From Flavivirga algicola (GTDB lineage Bacteria; Bacteroidota; Bacteroidia; Flavobacteriales; Flavobacteriaceae): a DNA stretch of 64,000 nt. Position numbers and translations under genes: made by a program. Each line of letters opens with the position of its first letter. The stretch's first letter is position 1. Location of the stretch: assembly GCF_012910715.1 (NCBI RefSeq), contig NZ_JABBHF010000010.1:1-64000 (forward strand), read 5' to 3'. Shown here piece after piece: positions 39,312 to 47,880 of the stretch. Below the pieces are notes generated by a model. It had not been told where the DNA came from. It searched no databases and saw only the letters and a list, made by a program, of their open reading frames with translations.

Positions 39312-40346
39312 TTATTTTAATCCGTTTATATATTGTTCATATTTGCTTTTGTGAAGTACTTCTGCAACATCTAATTCATAAATGTTCTTCCAGTGATCTT
39401 TTCCATATTCTTCGACATACTTTTCGATTATTCGAAAACCAAGCCAATAATTAAGGCTTTTAGGTGCTTTTTCGAATAATTTTATTTTGTCATTCCTTAA
39501 GAGTGGGTTATCACCACTCTCATCATCAAAATATTGTTTTAGTTCTTTAAATAATTGTTTTTCGTGTTCCAAATACCAATTCCAATCGCTCTCGGTCATA
39601 TTCTCAACAGCTTCGTGTTTTGAGATTTTTCCATCGAAAAATATCCAAGTGAAATAACAAGCAAATCCCTCATCGATAGTCTGCCTTAATGCAGTATTCT
39701 TTTTGGGATCATTATTCCTAAAAGGCTCGTAGGCGAGATGATTTAATTCGTGAGGTATTCCCTTTTCTATTGTGTATTGGATATCCTGTTCCTTGTAATT
39801 TAATTCTATAGCAAATTGGTCATTATCGCAGCCACCAAATAAAATTCCTGTTAGAGGTGTAAATAAAATGCTAATTGTCGATTCAACTTTATGAGGAACT
39901 AATTGGTTAAATCTCAAAAGATTGTTTTCAAGTATGGAGTCAAGCTTCATATCTATAAGCGTTTGTGCTCTCTTGTCGAAAAATGATTTATTTTCTGGAT
40001 AGAGTTTTCTATTCCATTTAATCATTCCTCTTGTTGTTGTAAACTTGTCGCTGTTTTCTTGTCCGAAAATCATTCCATAACAATTTTCCCAAAGAGACTG
40101 GTGTGGCCGATATACTCTTTCTGTAATCATTATTGTATCAAATTCATTTTCTTGATGTGCTAAAATTTGACTTTTAAACAGATTTTTAATTGTTATCCCT
40201 TTAACGCTTATACTGTCCGATACGTTTTTGATTTTTTCAAGAAATTCGAGTTCAGGATTAATTGCTTTTTTTTCCTGCTGTCTTTTTTTACAAGACATAA
40301 ATCCAATCAAAACTATGATTATCAGTATTTTATGGGGTTTATTCAT
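39312..40346 (-). CDS. Predicted zinc metalloprotease lipoprotein (DUF2268-like)
   Basis: The start at 40346 is chosen because MNKPHKILIIIVLIGFMSCKK is a lipoprotein signal with the lipobox GFMSC (landmark only); the frame extends 16 codons further. The 344-residue protein has an HExxH zinc motif, IPHELNHLAYEPF (about 206-218). A downstream TIDEGFACYFTW supplies the likely third ligand Glu. This matches the pattern of DUF2268-type predicted Zn-dependent peptidases. It is anchored in an envelope membrane. Sequences TTGCCAAC and GTTGGCAA flank the gene, as in a mobile cassette. Confidence 0.72.
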   Translation of the reverse strand: MNKPHKILIIIVLIGFMSCKKRQQEKKAINPELEFLEKIKNVSDSISVKGITIKNLFKSQILAHQENEFDTIMITERVYRPHQSLWENCYGMIFGQENSDKFTTTRGMIKWNRKLYPENKSFFDKRAQTLIDMKLDSILENNLLRFNQLVPHKVESTISILFTPLTGILFGGCDNDQFAIELNYKEQDIQYTIEKGIPHELNHLAYEPFRNNDPKKNTALRQTIDEGFACYFTWIFFDGKISKHEAVENMTESDWNWYLEHEKQLFKELKQYFDDESGDNPLLRNDKIKLFEKAPKSLNYWLGFRIIEKYVEEYGKDHWKNIYELDVAEVLHKSKYEQYINGLK

Positions 40347-40353
40347 AATTATT

Positions 40354-40484
40354 GCCAACGGTTTGTGTATAAGTAGTAGCGGATTTCTACTCACAAACCT
40401 TTCGGTTTTGCACTGACCTTTGTTTTATGTTTGTACTTTCGTTTTATCACTTAAACCGCTATTACTTATACACCGTGTTGTGGC
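40354..40484 (-). repeat. Imperfect palindrome (131 bp) between two cassette-like genes, attC-like
   Basis: The outer arms at 40354-40382 and 40456-40484 are 29 nt each. They share a 17-bp stem (TGTATAAGTARTAGCGG) with one mismatch and outer GCCA..AAC / GTTG.GGC segments. The arms enclose about 73 nt. On the minus strand it follows the serine hydrolase gene, overlapping its TAG stop, and precedes the metalloprotease gene. Size and AAC/GTT ends resemble integron attC sites, but the canonical GTTRRRY core is not matched. Confidence 0.55.
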
Positions 40485-41512
40485 TAGTTTTTCTTTCTAA
40501 TTATTTTCACAATTCGGTTAATTATAATTTCTGACAAGTTCCATTCATACCCTTCAAAATCTGTTGTGTTTATAAACTGAACTACCACAGCATCTATATC
40601 TTTATGGTATTCTGCGAGACTTTGATAGCCAATGACTAAACCACCGTGATTATATTCGTAAGGATATAATTCCTGTTCTCCTTCTTCAAATAGAGAACCA
40701 TCATTCAAAGCTCTTAGAAATATTCCAACATCCTCCGCGGTTGCTAACATTCCAAAGTCACGGGCTTTAAAATCTTCTTCAATTCCTACATAATATCCGC
40801 TCATTACATCGTCTAAATCAACATCGTTAATCGAAAAATATGTATTTTTCAATTCAAGAGGTTTCAAAATTTTTTCTTTGATATACTCGTTATGATTGTA
40901 TCCTAAAACCTTATCCAAAATCTCACGAAGCAATAAATAATTTGTGTTTGAATATTCATATCCTTTGTCTGGTTTAAAGCTAGCTGGTAGGTCTAAAGCA
41001 AAATCTAAGGCATTTTTGCCATTTTCTTCTTCGTTTTCCCAAAACGCTGGATTATCAGTGAAATTTGGAATACCAGAACGGTGTTGAATCATCATTTTCA
41101 ATGTAATTTGATCATCATTTTCTATTCTTCCTTTCAGTTCTGGAAGATAGTCGGTTAAAGGTTTTTCAAAAGACAAACGCTTTTCTTTGACCAATTTCGT
41201 AGCTGCTACAGCAGTATATAACTTACTAATACTAGCAATTTTGAACAATGATTTTAGGTCGGCTGGAATTTTCTTTTTTCTGTCGTTCCAACCGCCTGAA
41301 TAATATTGTGGTGGTTTTCCTGCTTGGTCAACATATACAATCATACCATCAAAACCATAACCTATTGCTTCATCTACTTGTTCTTGAATGGTATTTGGTA
41401 GCGGTAAAATCCAAGCCTTTACTAAAATCCAAGGAACAAAAAATAATGAAACTGCGGTTCCAGCAAGCAATAGTGTTCTTACAATCCATTTGGCTTTTTT
41501 ATTTTTTATCAT
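40484..41512 (-). CDS. Serine hydrolase, beta-lactamase/class C-like
   Basis: The 342-residue protein has an N-terminal membrane anchor (about 12-33). It carries the penicillin-binding fold motifs: SISK (the SxxK nucleophile, about 94), YSN (YEYSNTNYLLL, about 185) and a KTG-equivalent HGG (YNHGGLVIGY, near 297). It is a periplasmic or surface hydrolase of the AmpC/esterase/D-peptidase group. Substrate cannot be inferred, and a true antibiotic-resistance role is not supported. The TAG stop shares its last base with the flanking palindrome. GTTGTGGC precedes the gene and GCCACAAC follows it. Confidence 0.87.
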   Translation of the reverse strand: MIKNKKAKWIVRTLLLAGTAVSLFFVPWILVKAWILPLPNTIQEQVDEAIGYGFDGMIVYVDQAGKPPQYYSGGWNDRKKKIPADLKSLFKIASISKLYTAVAATKLVKEKRLSFEKPLTDYLPELKGRIENDDQITLKMMIQHRSGIPNFTDNPAFWENEEENGKNALDFALDLPASFKPDKGYEYSNTNYLLLREILDKVLGYNHNEYIKEKILKPLELKNTYFSINDVDLDDVMSGYYVGIEEDFKARDFGMLATAEDVGIFLRALNDGSLFEEGEQELYPYEYNHGGLVIGYQSLAEYHKDIDAVVVQFINTTDFEGYEWNLSEIIINRIVKIIRKKN

Positions 41513-41575
41513 TTTTCTGTTTCAGTATTCGCTTTTGTGTTTGGTTTTATAATTCAGAGGTACGTTTTCAAATTA

Positions 41576-41667
41576 GCCACAACAATGTTATAATAGTTAA
41601 TTGCTATTATATTCCATATATTATTTCAAATTTAAGGGATTTTTAATGGATTTGAAATTATTTACGG
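41576..41667 (-). repeat. Repeated intergenic element, copy 1 (about 92 bp)
   Basis: On the plus strand it begins GCCACAACAATGTTATAA. It contains a TATAATAG/CTATTATA hairpin and an ATTTCAAAT/ATTTGAAAT inverted repeat around a short T/A loop. Copy 2 at 50797-50899 is very similar over about 85 nt. Both copies lie just upstream of a minus-strand accessory gene. Confidence 0.65.
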
Positions 41668-41738
41668 ATGCTTAATGTATTATCTAGAGCTAACTCTTGG
41701 AGTACATGCATTATGGTATCTATGAAAAAGTAAGTAGT

Positions 41739-42266
41739 TTACTTCCAGTCTAAAACCTTTTCAATGGGTATATGATCTCCAAAATCTTTTCCATAATATG
41801 TTTGCAATATCATAAAGTTTTCATCAATAAGAAAGTCAGCAGGAACTATTGGCTTGTCTTTTATTGATTTCATATTGAAGAAACCGCTAAACATCACCTT
41901 TACCATTTTCAAAGGGCTAATCATTGTTTTCAACATTCCGAATAAAGATTCTTTGATACCATACTTTTTGTATAATTTCAGTGTTGGGTCAGCTAGTATA
42001 TGAAAAGGGGCGTTTTGTTGACCAGCATATGACAAGATTTCCTTTTTGGTTGCAGCAAATACTGTAATTATTTGAATGCCCGTGTTTTCAAAATCTGGAT
42101 ACCTTTTAATCAACTGGTGAATTCTTAAGTTGCAAAATGGGCAACTAGCTCCTCTGAAAAAACTTAATAAGATTTTTTGACCTTTATATTTAGTCAAACT
42201 TATAGCATTTCCCAAATAGTCTTCTAATGTAAAGTCAATAGCTTTATCGTTTTCCTTCATACTCAT
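41739..42266 (-). CDS. Peroxiredoxin-like (AhpC/TSA) protein
   Basis: The 175-residue thioredoxin-fold protein carries KILLSFFRGASCPFCNLRIH, giving a CxxC motif (about 37-53) rather than the single peroxidatic Cys with TxxC context of typical Prx. It also has a HILADPTLKLYKKYG segment typical of the AhpC/TSA family. No signal peptide is present. It probably reduces peroxides or acts as a thiol oxidoreductase in the cytoplasm. An alternative start is two codons in. Confidence 0.85.
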   Translation of the reverse strand: MSMKENDKAIDFTLEDYLGNAISLTKYKGQKILLSFFRGASCPFCNLRIHQLIKRYPDFENTGIQIITVFAATKKEILSYAGQQNAPFHILADPTLKLYKKYGIKESLFGMLKTMISPLKMVKVMFSGFFNMKSIKDKPIVPADFLIDENFMILQTYYGKDFGDHIPIEKVLDWK

Positions 42267-42396
42267 TTTATAATTACTTATAATATAAAACTATTTACAG
42301 GTTTATCTATTATTGACTAGTGGTCGGTACCAATTGAAAACGGGCACTAGCAGTGCTCAGGAAAGTTGGCGCCATTGGCACAGAGCAGGTAATTAT

Positions 42397-43818
42397 TTAT
42401 ATTTGATTTCCTTGTAAATCTATTTTAATACGCTTTCCATTTTTTATGACTATGGCTGTTTTAGAGCCACTAAAAGGATTCAATACATCATCATATTCAA
42501 AAGGGATTACAGTGCTGCCTTTTTTATCAACAAAGCCCCAATTTCCGTCTAATTTAAAAGCTAGAGGGGATTCTTTTATATAAGCCTCTGCTATGACTGC
42601 ATCATAAATAATCGGAATAATTACTTCTCCATTACCATTAAGAGCTCCCCACTTATTATTTAATTGTACGATGGCTACACCGTCGTTATATTCTTTTGCA
42701 TAATCATGTTTTATGGCAATGACCTCCTTTCCTACTGTATCTATAAAACCATATTTATTGTTTATACTAACTCTTGCCAAGCCATCTTTAAATTTATCTG
42801 CGTAATCGTAAACAGTAGAAATTGTATTTTCTCCTTTTTGGTTAAAAAAACGCCACTTGTCATTTAATACAGTTCTATAAAAACCTTTATCAGAGTCATA
42901 TATATGGTCATATGAAATGGGAATAATGATGCCGCCAGATTTATCTATAAGTCCATATTTCCCGTTTAATGAAACTTTAAAACGCTTATTTTCAAAATGA
43001 TCTACAGATGTATATTTTAAGGGTATTGTAATTTCGCCTTTTAAGTTGATGAAACCCCATTTCTTTTCTGTTTTTACAGGTATAAGGGAATCATACTTAT
43101 GTTCGTAGTAAGGTGAAAAATGGCTATTTTCGTATTGGATAGGTGTTATAATATGTCCTTTGTCATCAATAAGACCCCACTTCAAATCTTTTTCAATAAT
43201 AGCAGTATTCTTATTTTGTTTTATTATTTTATCATAAATTAATGGGACGGTTATTTTGTTTTCGAAACCCATGATTCCGTACTTTTTATCTTTAGCAAGA
43301 ATAAAACTGTTACTTCCAAAAATTTCTAAGTGATTATATTCAACAGGAAGAATCGTTTTTCCTTCATTATTTATTAGCCCGTATATAGCTTCTTTTCCAA
43401 AAATGCTCTCTTTTTTGTATAACCCAAGGCGTATTATATTTTCTTTAAGACCAGAAATTTCGTTGTAGATGATAGGGATTACAACAGTACCTTTCTTATT
43501 TATAAATCCAATTTTACCATTAAGACTAACTGCAGCCAAGCCTTTTTTAAATAGATAAGCTCTATCATAAATAATAGGGATTACGGCAGTACCTTTTTTA
43601 TCTATAAATCCGTATTTACCATTAAGGCATACTACCGCCAGGCTTTCTTTAAATGGACTTAAACAGTCATAGATAATAGGAACCACAACAGTACCATTTT
43701 TATTTACAAGTCCATATTTACCATTTTTTTCTAAGATTTTTAAGTTTTCATTTTTTTGAGCATTACTGAGTGCTGAAATAAAAAACAAACATGATAAAAA
43801 ACAAATAATTCTTTTCAT
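42397..43818 (-). CDS. WG-repeat protein, exported
   Basis: The 473-residue protein has a signal peptide (ends SNAQ). It contains about a dozen WG (KWG) repeats of roughly 35 residues, each of the form GKYGLVNKNGTVVVPIIYDxxxxF. These repeats fold as beta-structured units in secreted bacterial proteins of largely unknown role. It lies 38 bp after the SDR gene and may be the last gene of the TetR operon. Confidence 0.85.
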   Translation of the reverse strand: MKRIICFLSCLFFISALSNAQKNENLKILEKNGKYGLVNKNGTVVVPIIYDCLSPFKESLAVVCLNGKYGFIDKKGTAVIPIIYDRAYLFKKGLAAVSLNGKIGFINKKGTVVIPIIYNEISGLKENIIRLGLYKKESIFGKEAIYGLINNEGKTILPVEYNHLEIFGSNSFILAKDKKYGIMGFENKITVPLIYDKIIKQNKNTAIIEKDLKWGLIDDKGHIITPIQYENSHFSPYYEHKYDSLIPVKTEKKWGFINLKGEITIPLKYTSVDHFENKRFKVSLNGKYGLIDKSGGIIIPISYDHIYDSDKGFYRTVLNDKWRFFNQKGENTISTVYDYADKFKDGLARVSINNKYGFIDTVGKEVIAIKHDYAKEYNDGVAIVQLNNKWGALNGNGEVIIPIIYDAVIAEAYIKESPLAFKLDGNWGFVDKKGSTVIPFEYDDVLNPFSGSKTAIVIKNGKRIKIDLQGNQI

Positions 43819-43856
43819 ATACGATTTAAATGATGTGTTTATGTAAAACGAATGCT

Positions 43857-44810
43857 TTAAGCTTTATTGCTTGATGTATTTTCTATCACATTCCAAACGG
43901 CATTTTGAAAGTTAACATTTTCTAAATAGGGAGATGAGAAAATGACTAAAGGGCCAATCATTTTTCCTTTTTTTGAAACCCAGAACTTTCCATTTGTTGT
44001 CTCGTCAAAATCTAATATTTTAAGATAACGTTTTGCAGCGTCTTTTAAGGTTCCAGACATGCCCATCATGGGACCAAAGGTCTTCATTATGGGGAGCATT
44101 ATTTTTTGCATGACCCAAGATTGATGCCTAGCAAAATTAGTGTTAGGCGTGGCTCCTGGAGAAATACTATTTGCAATAATATGATTGGGAAGTTTTCTAG
44201 CGAGTGAACGTGTCCATAAGCTCACATATAATTTTGTTAAAGAATAATTTTTCATCGGGTGATACTTTTTATTTGAACTTGGAAACATAAAAGATCTTAG
44301 TGTGTCTTCACTATCACCATTAAATTCTTCATTAATAATTTTATCAATATTAGGAAGCCCCATCATAGGCATGTCACCCCTCGCGGCTTCAGATCCAGCA
44401 GTGACAATCCTAGCATCAGTAGTAAGTAAATCAGCATCGAGTAATCCCACGGTAAGAATATGGTGGCCTAATAATGCCGAGGCAAAGGATAATTCCATGC
44501 CATCATCATTTCTCTCTAAAGTCTTCGGAACAATACATGCATTAAGTATGAGTAAGTTTATCCTATAATTTTTATCTATTAATTCTTTCAGTGCATTATG
44601 AGAAGATTTTTTGTCTGCCAAATTTGCCGCTAGCACACTATAAACATTATTAAAGCCTTCATCCAGTAGTTTTTTAATCGTTACTTCACCTTTCTCTATT
44701 GTTCTGCATACAAGTATGATTTTTGTGTAACCTAATTGGCTTAATTGTTTTACAGTTTCTAATCCTACCCCTGAATTGGCACCTGTAACTAATGCTGTTT
44801 TTTGATTCAT
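43857..44810 (-). CDS. Short-chain dehydrogenase/reductase
   Basis: The 317-residue protein has the nucleotide-binding TGANSGVG (about 9-16), the LNAC variant of the NNAG motif and the catalytic YSLTK (Tyr near 192, Lys near 196). A C-terminal extension relates it to the protochlorophyllide-reductase/WWOX-like group of SDRs. It uses NAD(P)H to reduce or oxidise an unknown substrate. It lies 9 bp downstream of the lipoprotein gene in a TetR-led operon. Confidence 0.87.
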   Translation of the reverse strand: MNQKTALVTGANSGVGLETVKQLSQLGYTKIILVCRTIEKGEVTIKKLLDEGFNNVYSVLAANLADKKSSHNALKELIDKNYRINLLILNACIVPKTLERNDDGMELSFASALLGHHILTVGLLDADLLTTDARIVTAGSEAARGDMPMMGLPNIDKIINEEFNGDSEDTLRSFMFPSSNKKYHPMKNYSLTKLYVSLWTRSLARKLPNHIIANSISPGATPNTNFARHQSWVMQKIMLPIMKTFGPMMGMSGTLKDAAKRYLKILDFDETTNGKFWVSKKGKMIGPLVIFSSPYLENVNFQNAVWNVIENTSSNKA

Positions 44811-44819
44811 GTTCGTATA

Positions 44820-45701
44820 TTATTTTTTTATCTTTTTGTCTCCAATTTTTTCTATTTCTGGGTTTGGGTATAATTCGCTTATATCGAAATCATCAAACTT
44901 AAAATCTTCTACAATTAATTGATGAATGTGCCTTTTATCTTTCTTACTAGGTTGGTTTAAAAAAATAGTTTGTTTATATGGAATTAAAATACCGTTAATG
45001 CTTTTGTAGTCATCAAATTTTATAGAACCATAAAATGCTTTATAGCCTGGCATTTTAAGATAATTATCTCTTAAGGAGTATACGGCATATTTTAATAGTT
45101 GTGTTTCTTTATCTATCCATAAAAGATATTGATCATGCTCCATGTGGGGTTTTGGATGCTCCCAAGTAATAAAAACTAAATCATATTTTATATTATTAAA
45201 TTTTTTTTCACCAGCATAAGAAATTATAGGAGCTCTTTTTAAACGGTCTATCATTTCAAAGAAATATTGATATGCAGAAAGTCCAAATGCTATGCGTTTA
45301 TCATATTTGGTAAATTCTAAATCTTTTTGTTGCTCCTGTTCATAATACTGCCAACTTTGTAAACCAGCAATGGTGTTTTCTCTCTTACCATTTAAAAACG
45401 CTACTTGACTATCGAAGGTGTTTATGGCATATTTAAATTTTAGTTTGGATTTTGCCTCAGGCCATGGTTTCCCCATCTTTCCCATGAGTCCTCTCCAAGT
45501 ATCTTTTGCAGTAAGTGAGTATACTTTGTGATTAGATAGTTTTGAAAAGCCATGTTTTCTCCAGGTTCTTTCAACTAAAGCCTTTCCTTTATCTACATTT
45601 AAACTTGAAATACCATCTTTTTTAATCATTTTTGTTCTCATGTCTGCCATACAGCTTTGCAGTAACACAGAAGCAATAGTTATTAATATTATTTTTTTCA
45701 T
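44820..45701 (-). CDS. Lipoprotein with LolA/LolB-like sequence pattern, unknown function
   Basis: The 293-residue protein begins with a lipoprotein signal (VLLQSC, Cys at about 17). The body has alternating beta strands with segments such as YDLVFITWEHPKPHMEHDQYLLWIDKETQLLKYAVYS (landmark, about 175-210). These resemble outer-membrane-lipoprotein-sorting and related lipid-binding half-barrels. It lies 49 bp after the tetR gene and 9 bp before the SDR gene, suggesting handling of a hydrophobic compound that the SDR modifies. That role is inferred. Confidence 0.6.
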   Translation of the reverse strand: MKKIILITIASVLLQSCMADMRTKMIKKDGISSLNVDKGKALVERTWRKHGFSKLSNHKVYSLTAKDTWRGLMGKMGKPWPEAKSKLKFKYAINTFDSQVAFLNGKRENTIAGLQSWQYYEQEQQKDLEFTKYDKRIAFGLSAYQYFFEMIDRLKRAPIISYAGEKKFNNIKYDLVFITWEHPKPHMEHDQYLLWIDKETQLLKYAVYSLRDNYLKMPGYKAFYGSIKFDDYKSINGILIPYKQTIFLNQPSKKDKRHIHQLIVEDFKFDDFDISELYPNPEIEKIGDKKIKK

Positions 45702-45750
45702 AAGTTTTTATTTTGAATGTATCAATCTATACAGTTGTTGTTAAAATTTT

Positions 45751-46332
45751 TTATACCCTCATAAAATCTAAAGCATATGCCATATTATTTTTTAAAATTG
45801 AAATATTATTTTGTAGCCGAGATAATAAAAAGCCACCATAAAGCTGAGCATGTAAAAATTTAGCCATTTCAATCGATTCTAAATCTGTTCTAACTTCTCC
45901 CGCATTTTTACCTGCATCTATACATGTTTTAAATACAAGGAGTAATTTATTTAGTTGCTTTTGAGTCATATCTCGTAGGTTTTCGTTATTTCCAGCACAT
46001 TCAACAGAAAATTTTTGAATTAGGCATTCAGATTTGAACTCATTTTTACTCGCCATATCTGCCATCAATATTGAAAATAATTCAAATCGTTTCATGGGGC
46101 TTTTAACCTTTTGATCTTCAAGGATACTTCGATAGAATTTAACAGAATTGTTTCCGTAATACTCTAAAACATGCTCGGCGAATTTTTCTTTACTCTTAAA
46201 ATTATAGTAGAATGAACTTCTTGGATAATCTGATTGTTTCAATATTTCTTCCGTGCCTGTATTGTAATAACCTATGGTTTTAAATAAGTTTTGGCCAACT
46301 TTAATTACGGATTCTTTATCATGTTTTTTCAT
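45751..46332 (-). CDS. TetR-family transcriptional regulator
   Basis: The 193-residue protein has an N-terminal HTH (LFKTIGYYNTGTEEILKQSD, then YPRSSFYYNFKSKEKFAEHV, about 15-55) and a helical ligand domain. A palindrome TGTACT-AATC-AGTACA lies 5 bp before its start codon, so it very likely represses its own operon. The operon includes the lipoprotein and SDR genes. The ligand is unknown. Confidence 0.9.
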   Translation of the reverse strand: MKKHDKESVIKVGQNLFKTIGYYNTGTEEILKQSDYPRSSFYYNFKSKEKFAEHVLEYYGNNSVKFYRSILEDQKVKSPMKRFELFSILMADMASKNEFKSECLIQKFSVECAGNNENLRDMTQKQLNKLLLVFKTCIDAGKNAGEVRTDLESIEMAKFLHAQLYGGFLLSRLQNNISILKNNMAYALDFMRV

Positions 46333-46337
46333 CTTAC

Positions 46338-46353
46338 TGTACTAATCAGTACA
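46338..46353 (-). promoter_or_regulatory. TetR operator, TGTACT-N4-AGTACA
   Basis: A perfect 6-bp inverted repeat around AATC lies directly upstream of the tetR ATG, the position and size expected of an autoregulatory TetR operator. Confidence 0.6.
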
Positions 46354-46359
46354 AATGTA

Positions 46360-46421
46360 TAAAAAGTTTTATGATTTTTTACATAATAATTTAAAATTAT
46401 GTAGTCTTTTTTCAGGACGGG
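46360..46421 (-). mobile_element. Relic of an IS3-family element left end
   Basis: The minus strand reads CCCGTCCTGAAAAAAGACTA followed by CATAATTTTAAA and an ATG with a few codon-like bases. It matches the left end and beginning of orfA of the IS copy at 49252-50094 over roughly 50 nt. The rest of the element is gone. Confidence 0.5.
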
Positions 46422-46688
46422 TTAGTTTTTAATCAGTTTTACTATGGAATCTACTTCGGTTTGCTTAATTCCATTTCCATTATGGAAGTCAGCTTCTTTT
46501 TTTCATAAGTAACTTTTTCTACTTCCAGTCAAGCTGTTAGGTCTCGAACATTTTGAGCTAATTCTTTTTCTTTGGTTTTTATTACTATTTCGATTTATTA
46601 AACCCTTAAAAAGCGAATCAGTTTTTATTTTTAGTTCTTTTTCTATATCCAAAAAAACGAGAGTTGCATCAAAAAACCTAGAGTCCAT
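46422..46688 (-). pseudogene. Degraded coiled-coil gene fragment
   Basis: Piecewise translation on the minus strand gives a coherent protein only if frame changes are allowed: MDSRFFDATLVFLDIEKELK..., then KEKELAQNVRDLTA, an internal TGA, LEVEKVTYEKKKLTSIMEME, and after another shift QTEVDSIVKLIKN and TAA at 46422-46424. At least two frameshifts and one stop make it a pseudogene of a lysine/glutamate-rich helical protein. The family is not recognised. It directly abuts an IS end relic, which may have caused the truncation. Confidence 0.5.
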
Positions 46689-47121
46689 ATGTTCTTTTTT
46701 TAAATCATTAATTAAGACTCACCAATCTTTGTACTTTTGCTTAATTCAATTAAAAATACTTTTAATTGAATTAATAACGTAAACGTCAAACTCAACATTA
46801 TCCTGGAAATTCTTTTCCATTTTGAAGAAATATGGGTTTCTGTTGTTTGTTAGTACTCCGATTTCATGTTTAATACTTAGACAAATGATGTGGCTGTTTT
46901 AAAGCATCATATTTAGAATAACTTATGTTACAACTAAAAATATGTAGAAGGATTAAACATATGATTATTTGCCTAAATTTTCTCATTTTGAAATGTTTGT
47001 TAAGAGATATAGTTTACACAAGTTAAAGATTAGACTTTACACTAAATTAATTTATAATCTTAAGTTTGTTTTTTTAGTGTCTTGTAAAACGATTACCATT
47101 GTTAACAATCTTTTTTGTTTT
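46689..47121. other. Intergenic region with a strong AT-rich hairpin
   Basis: About 430 bp hold no credible gene. The notable feature is a perfect 15-bp inverted repeat, TTAATTCAATTAAAA (46741-46755) and TTTTAATTGAATTAA (46760-46774), separated by ATAC. Confidence 0.5.
46741..46774. repeat. Perfect 15-bp inverted repeat, 4-nt loop
   Basis: The arms TTAATTCAATTAAAA and TTTTAATTGAATTAA are exact complements. It may be an operator, an element end or a cruciform-forming site; nothing adjacent decides between these. Confidence 0.6.
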
Positions 47122-47760
47122 CTAATTATTATAATAACAATCCTCTCTTGTCCATTTCAAAGTCTTCGCAAATTCGAATTTATTTTCAATTTCTAATAAA
47201 TTAAAAATAGGATCTTGGTCTTTTGAATTTTTACGTTCTACCAAAAGGTATGATTCTGAATTAGCACTTGTAAAATGATTCAAATGAGGTGCTTGTTTTA
47301 AGCGATCAATCACATTTAGAATCTTGTCATAGTTTTCAACGACATCACTTGCAGAATTAAACGGAATTCCTATTTGTCTGCCTATTTCACTTTCTTGACC
47401 AATGTTAATATTTAAATTAATACCACCATTACAAGAAAACCGAGTAAATGAATATCCTCCTATTTCAGAAACAGATACACTTTTAGGATAGTTGAATACG
47501 TCTTTGCTTAGTCCATATAAAACAATTTCTCCCTTTTTATCAATTTTCAGTCTTGCAGTTATTTCCTCAAGCGTAATATCTTTATGTCCCCAAATATTTA
47601 CAACTTCGACATTTTCTATCCTATCCAAATTATCTTTAATCTGATTCATCTCACGCTCGTAGAAAAAGTTATTGTAGACAAAAATTCCTGATAAAATAAG
47701 TCCTAACAATCCAGCTATTGAAATCAGAAAAATCTTTAATGTTTTAAGTAATCGTTTCAT
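47122..47760 (-). CDS. Single-pass membrane protein, unknown function
   Basis: The 212-residue protein has one N-terminal membrane helix (about 9-29, IFLISIAGLLGLILSGIFVY) and a C-terminal domain that would lie outside the cytoplasm. The body has no recognised motif; it mixes charged helices and short strands (EVVNIWGHKDITLEEITARL). It stands alone, with about 120 bp to the upstream acyltransferase gene. An IS-end-like sequence lies just upstream at 47821-47847. Function unknown. Confidence 0.65.
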   Translation of the reverse strand: MKRLLKTLKIFLISIAGLLGLILSGIFVYNNFFYEREMNQIKDNLDRIENVEVVNIWGHKDITLEEITARLKIDKKGEIVLYGLSKDVFNYPKSVSVSEIGGYSFTRFSCNGGINLNINIGQESEIGRQIGIPFNSASDVVENYDKILNVIDRLKQAPHLNHFTSANSESYLLVERKNSKDQDPIFNLLEIENKFEFAKTLKWTREDCYYNN

Positions 47761-47820
47761 GTTATTAATAACTCTATCTCTGGATATTTATTTTGGCCTA
47801 TCACCAATTTCCTCTATTTA

Positions 47821-47847
47821 TTGATGCAGTCTTTATTCAGGACAGGT
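47821..47847 (-). mobile_element. IS-end-like solo sequence
   Basis: The minus strand contains CCTGTCCTGAATAAAGACTG followed by CATCAAT, a diverged copy of the IS left end seen at 50065-50094, in the same orientation and without transposase. Confidence 0.4.
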
Positions 47848-47880
47848 CATAAAGTTACACTACGTTTTCTATATGTTTCA

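Noticed and set aside
42267-42396. GCACTAGCAGTGC palindrome upstream of the peroxiredoxin-like gene
   Set aside because: A short hairpin without T tract; no repeat elsewhere in the window and no clear role.
46969-47196. 75-codon plus-strand frame
   Set aside because: AT-rich, overlaps the 3' end of the minus-strand gene at 47122 and encodes an unpatterned hydrophobic sequence.
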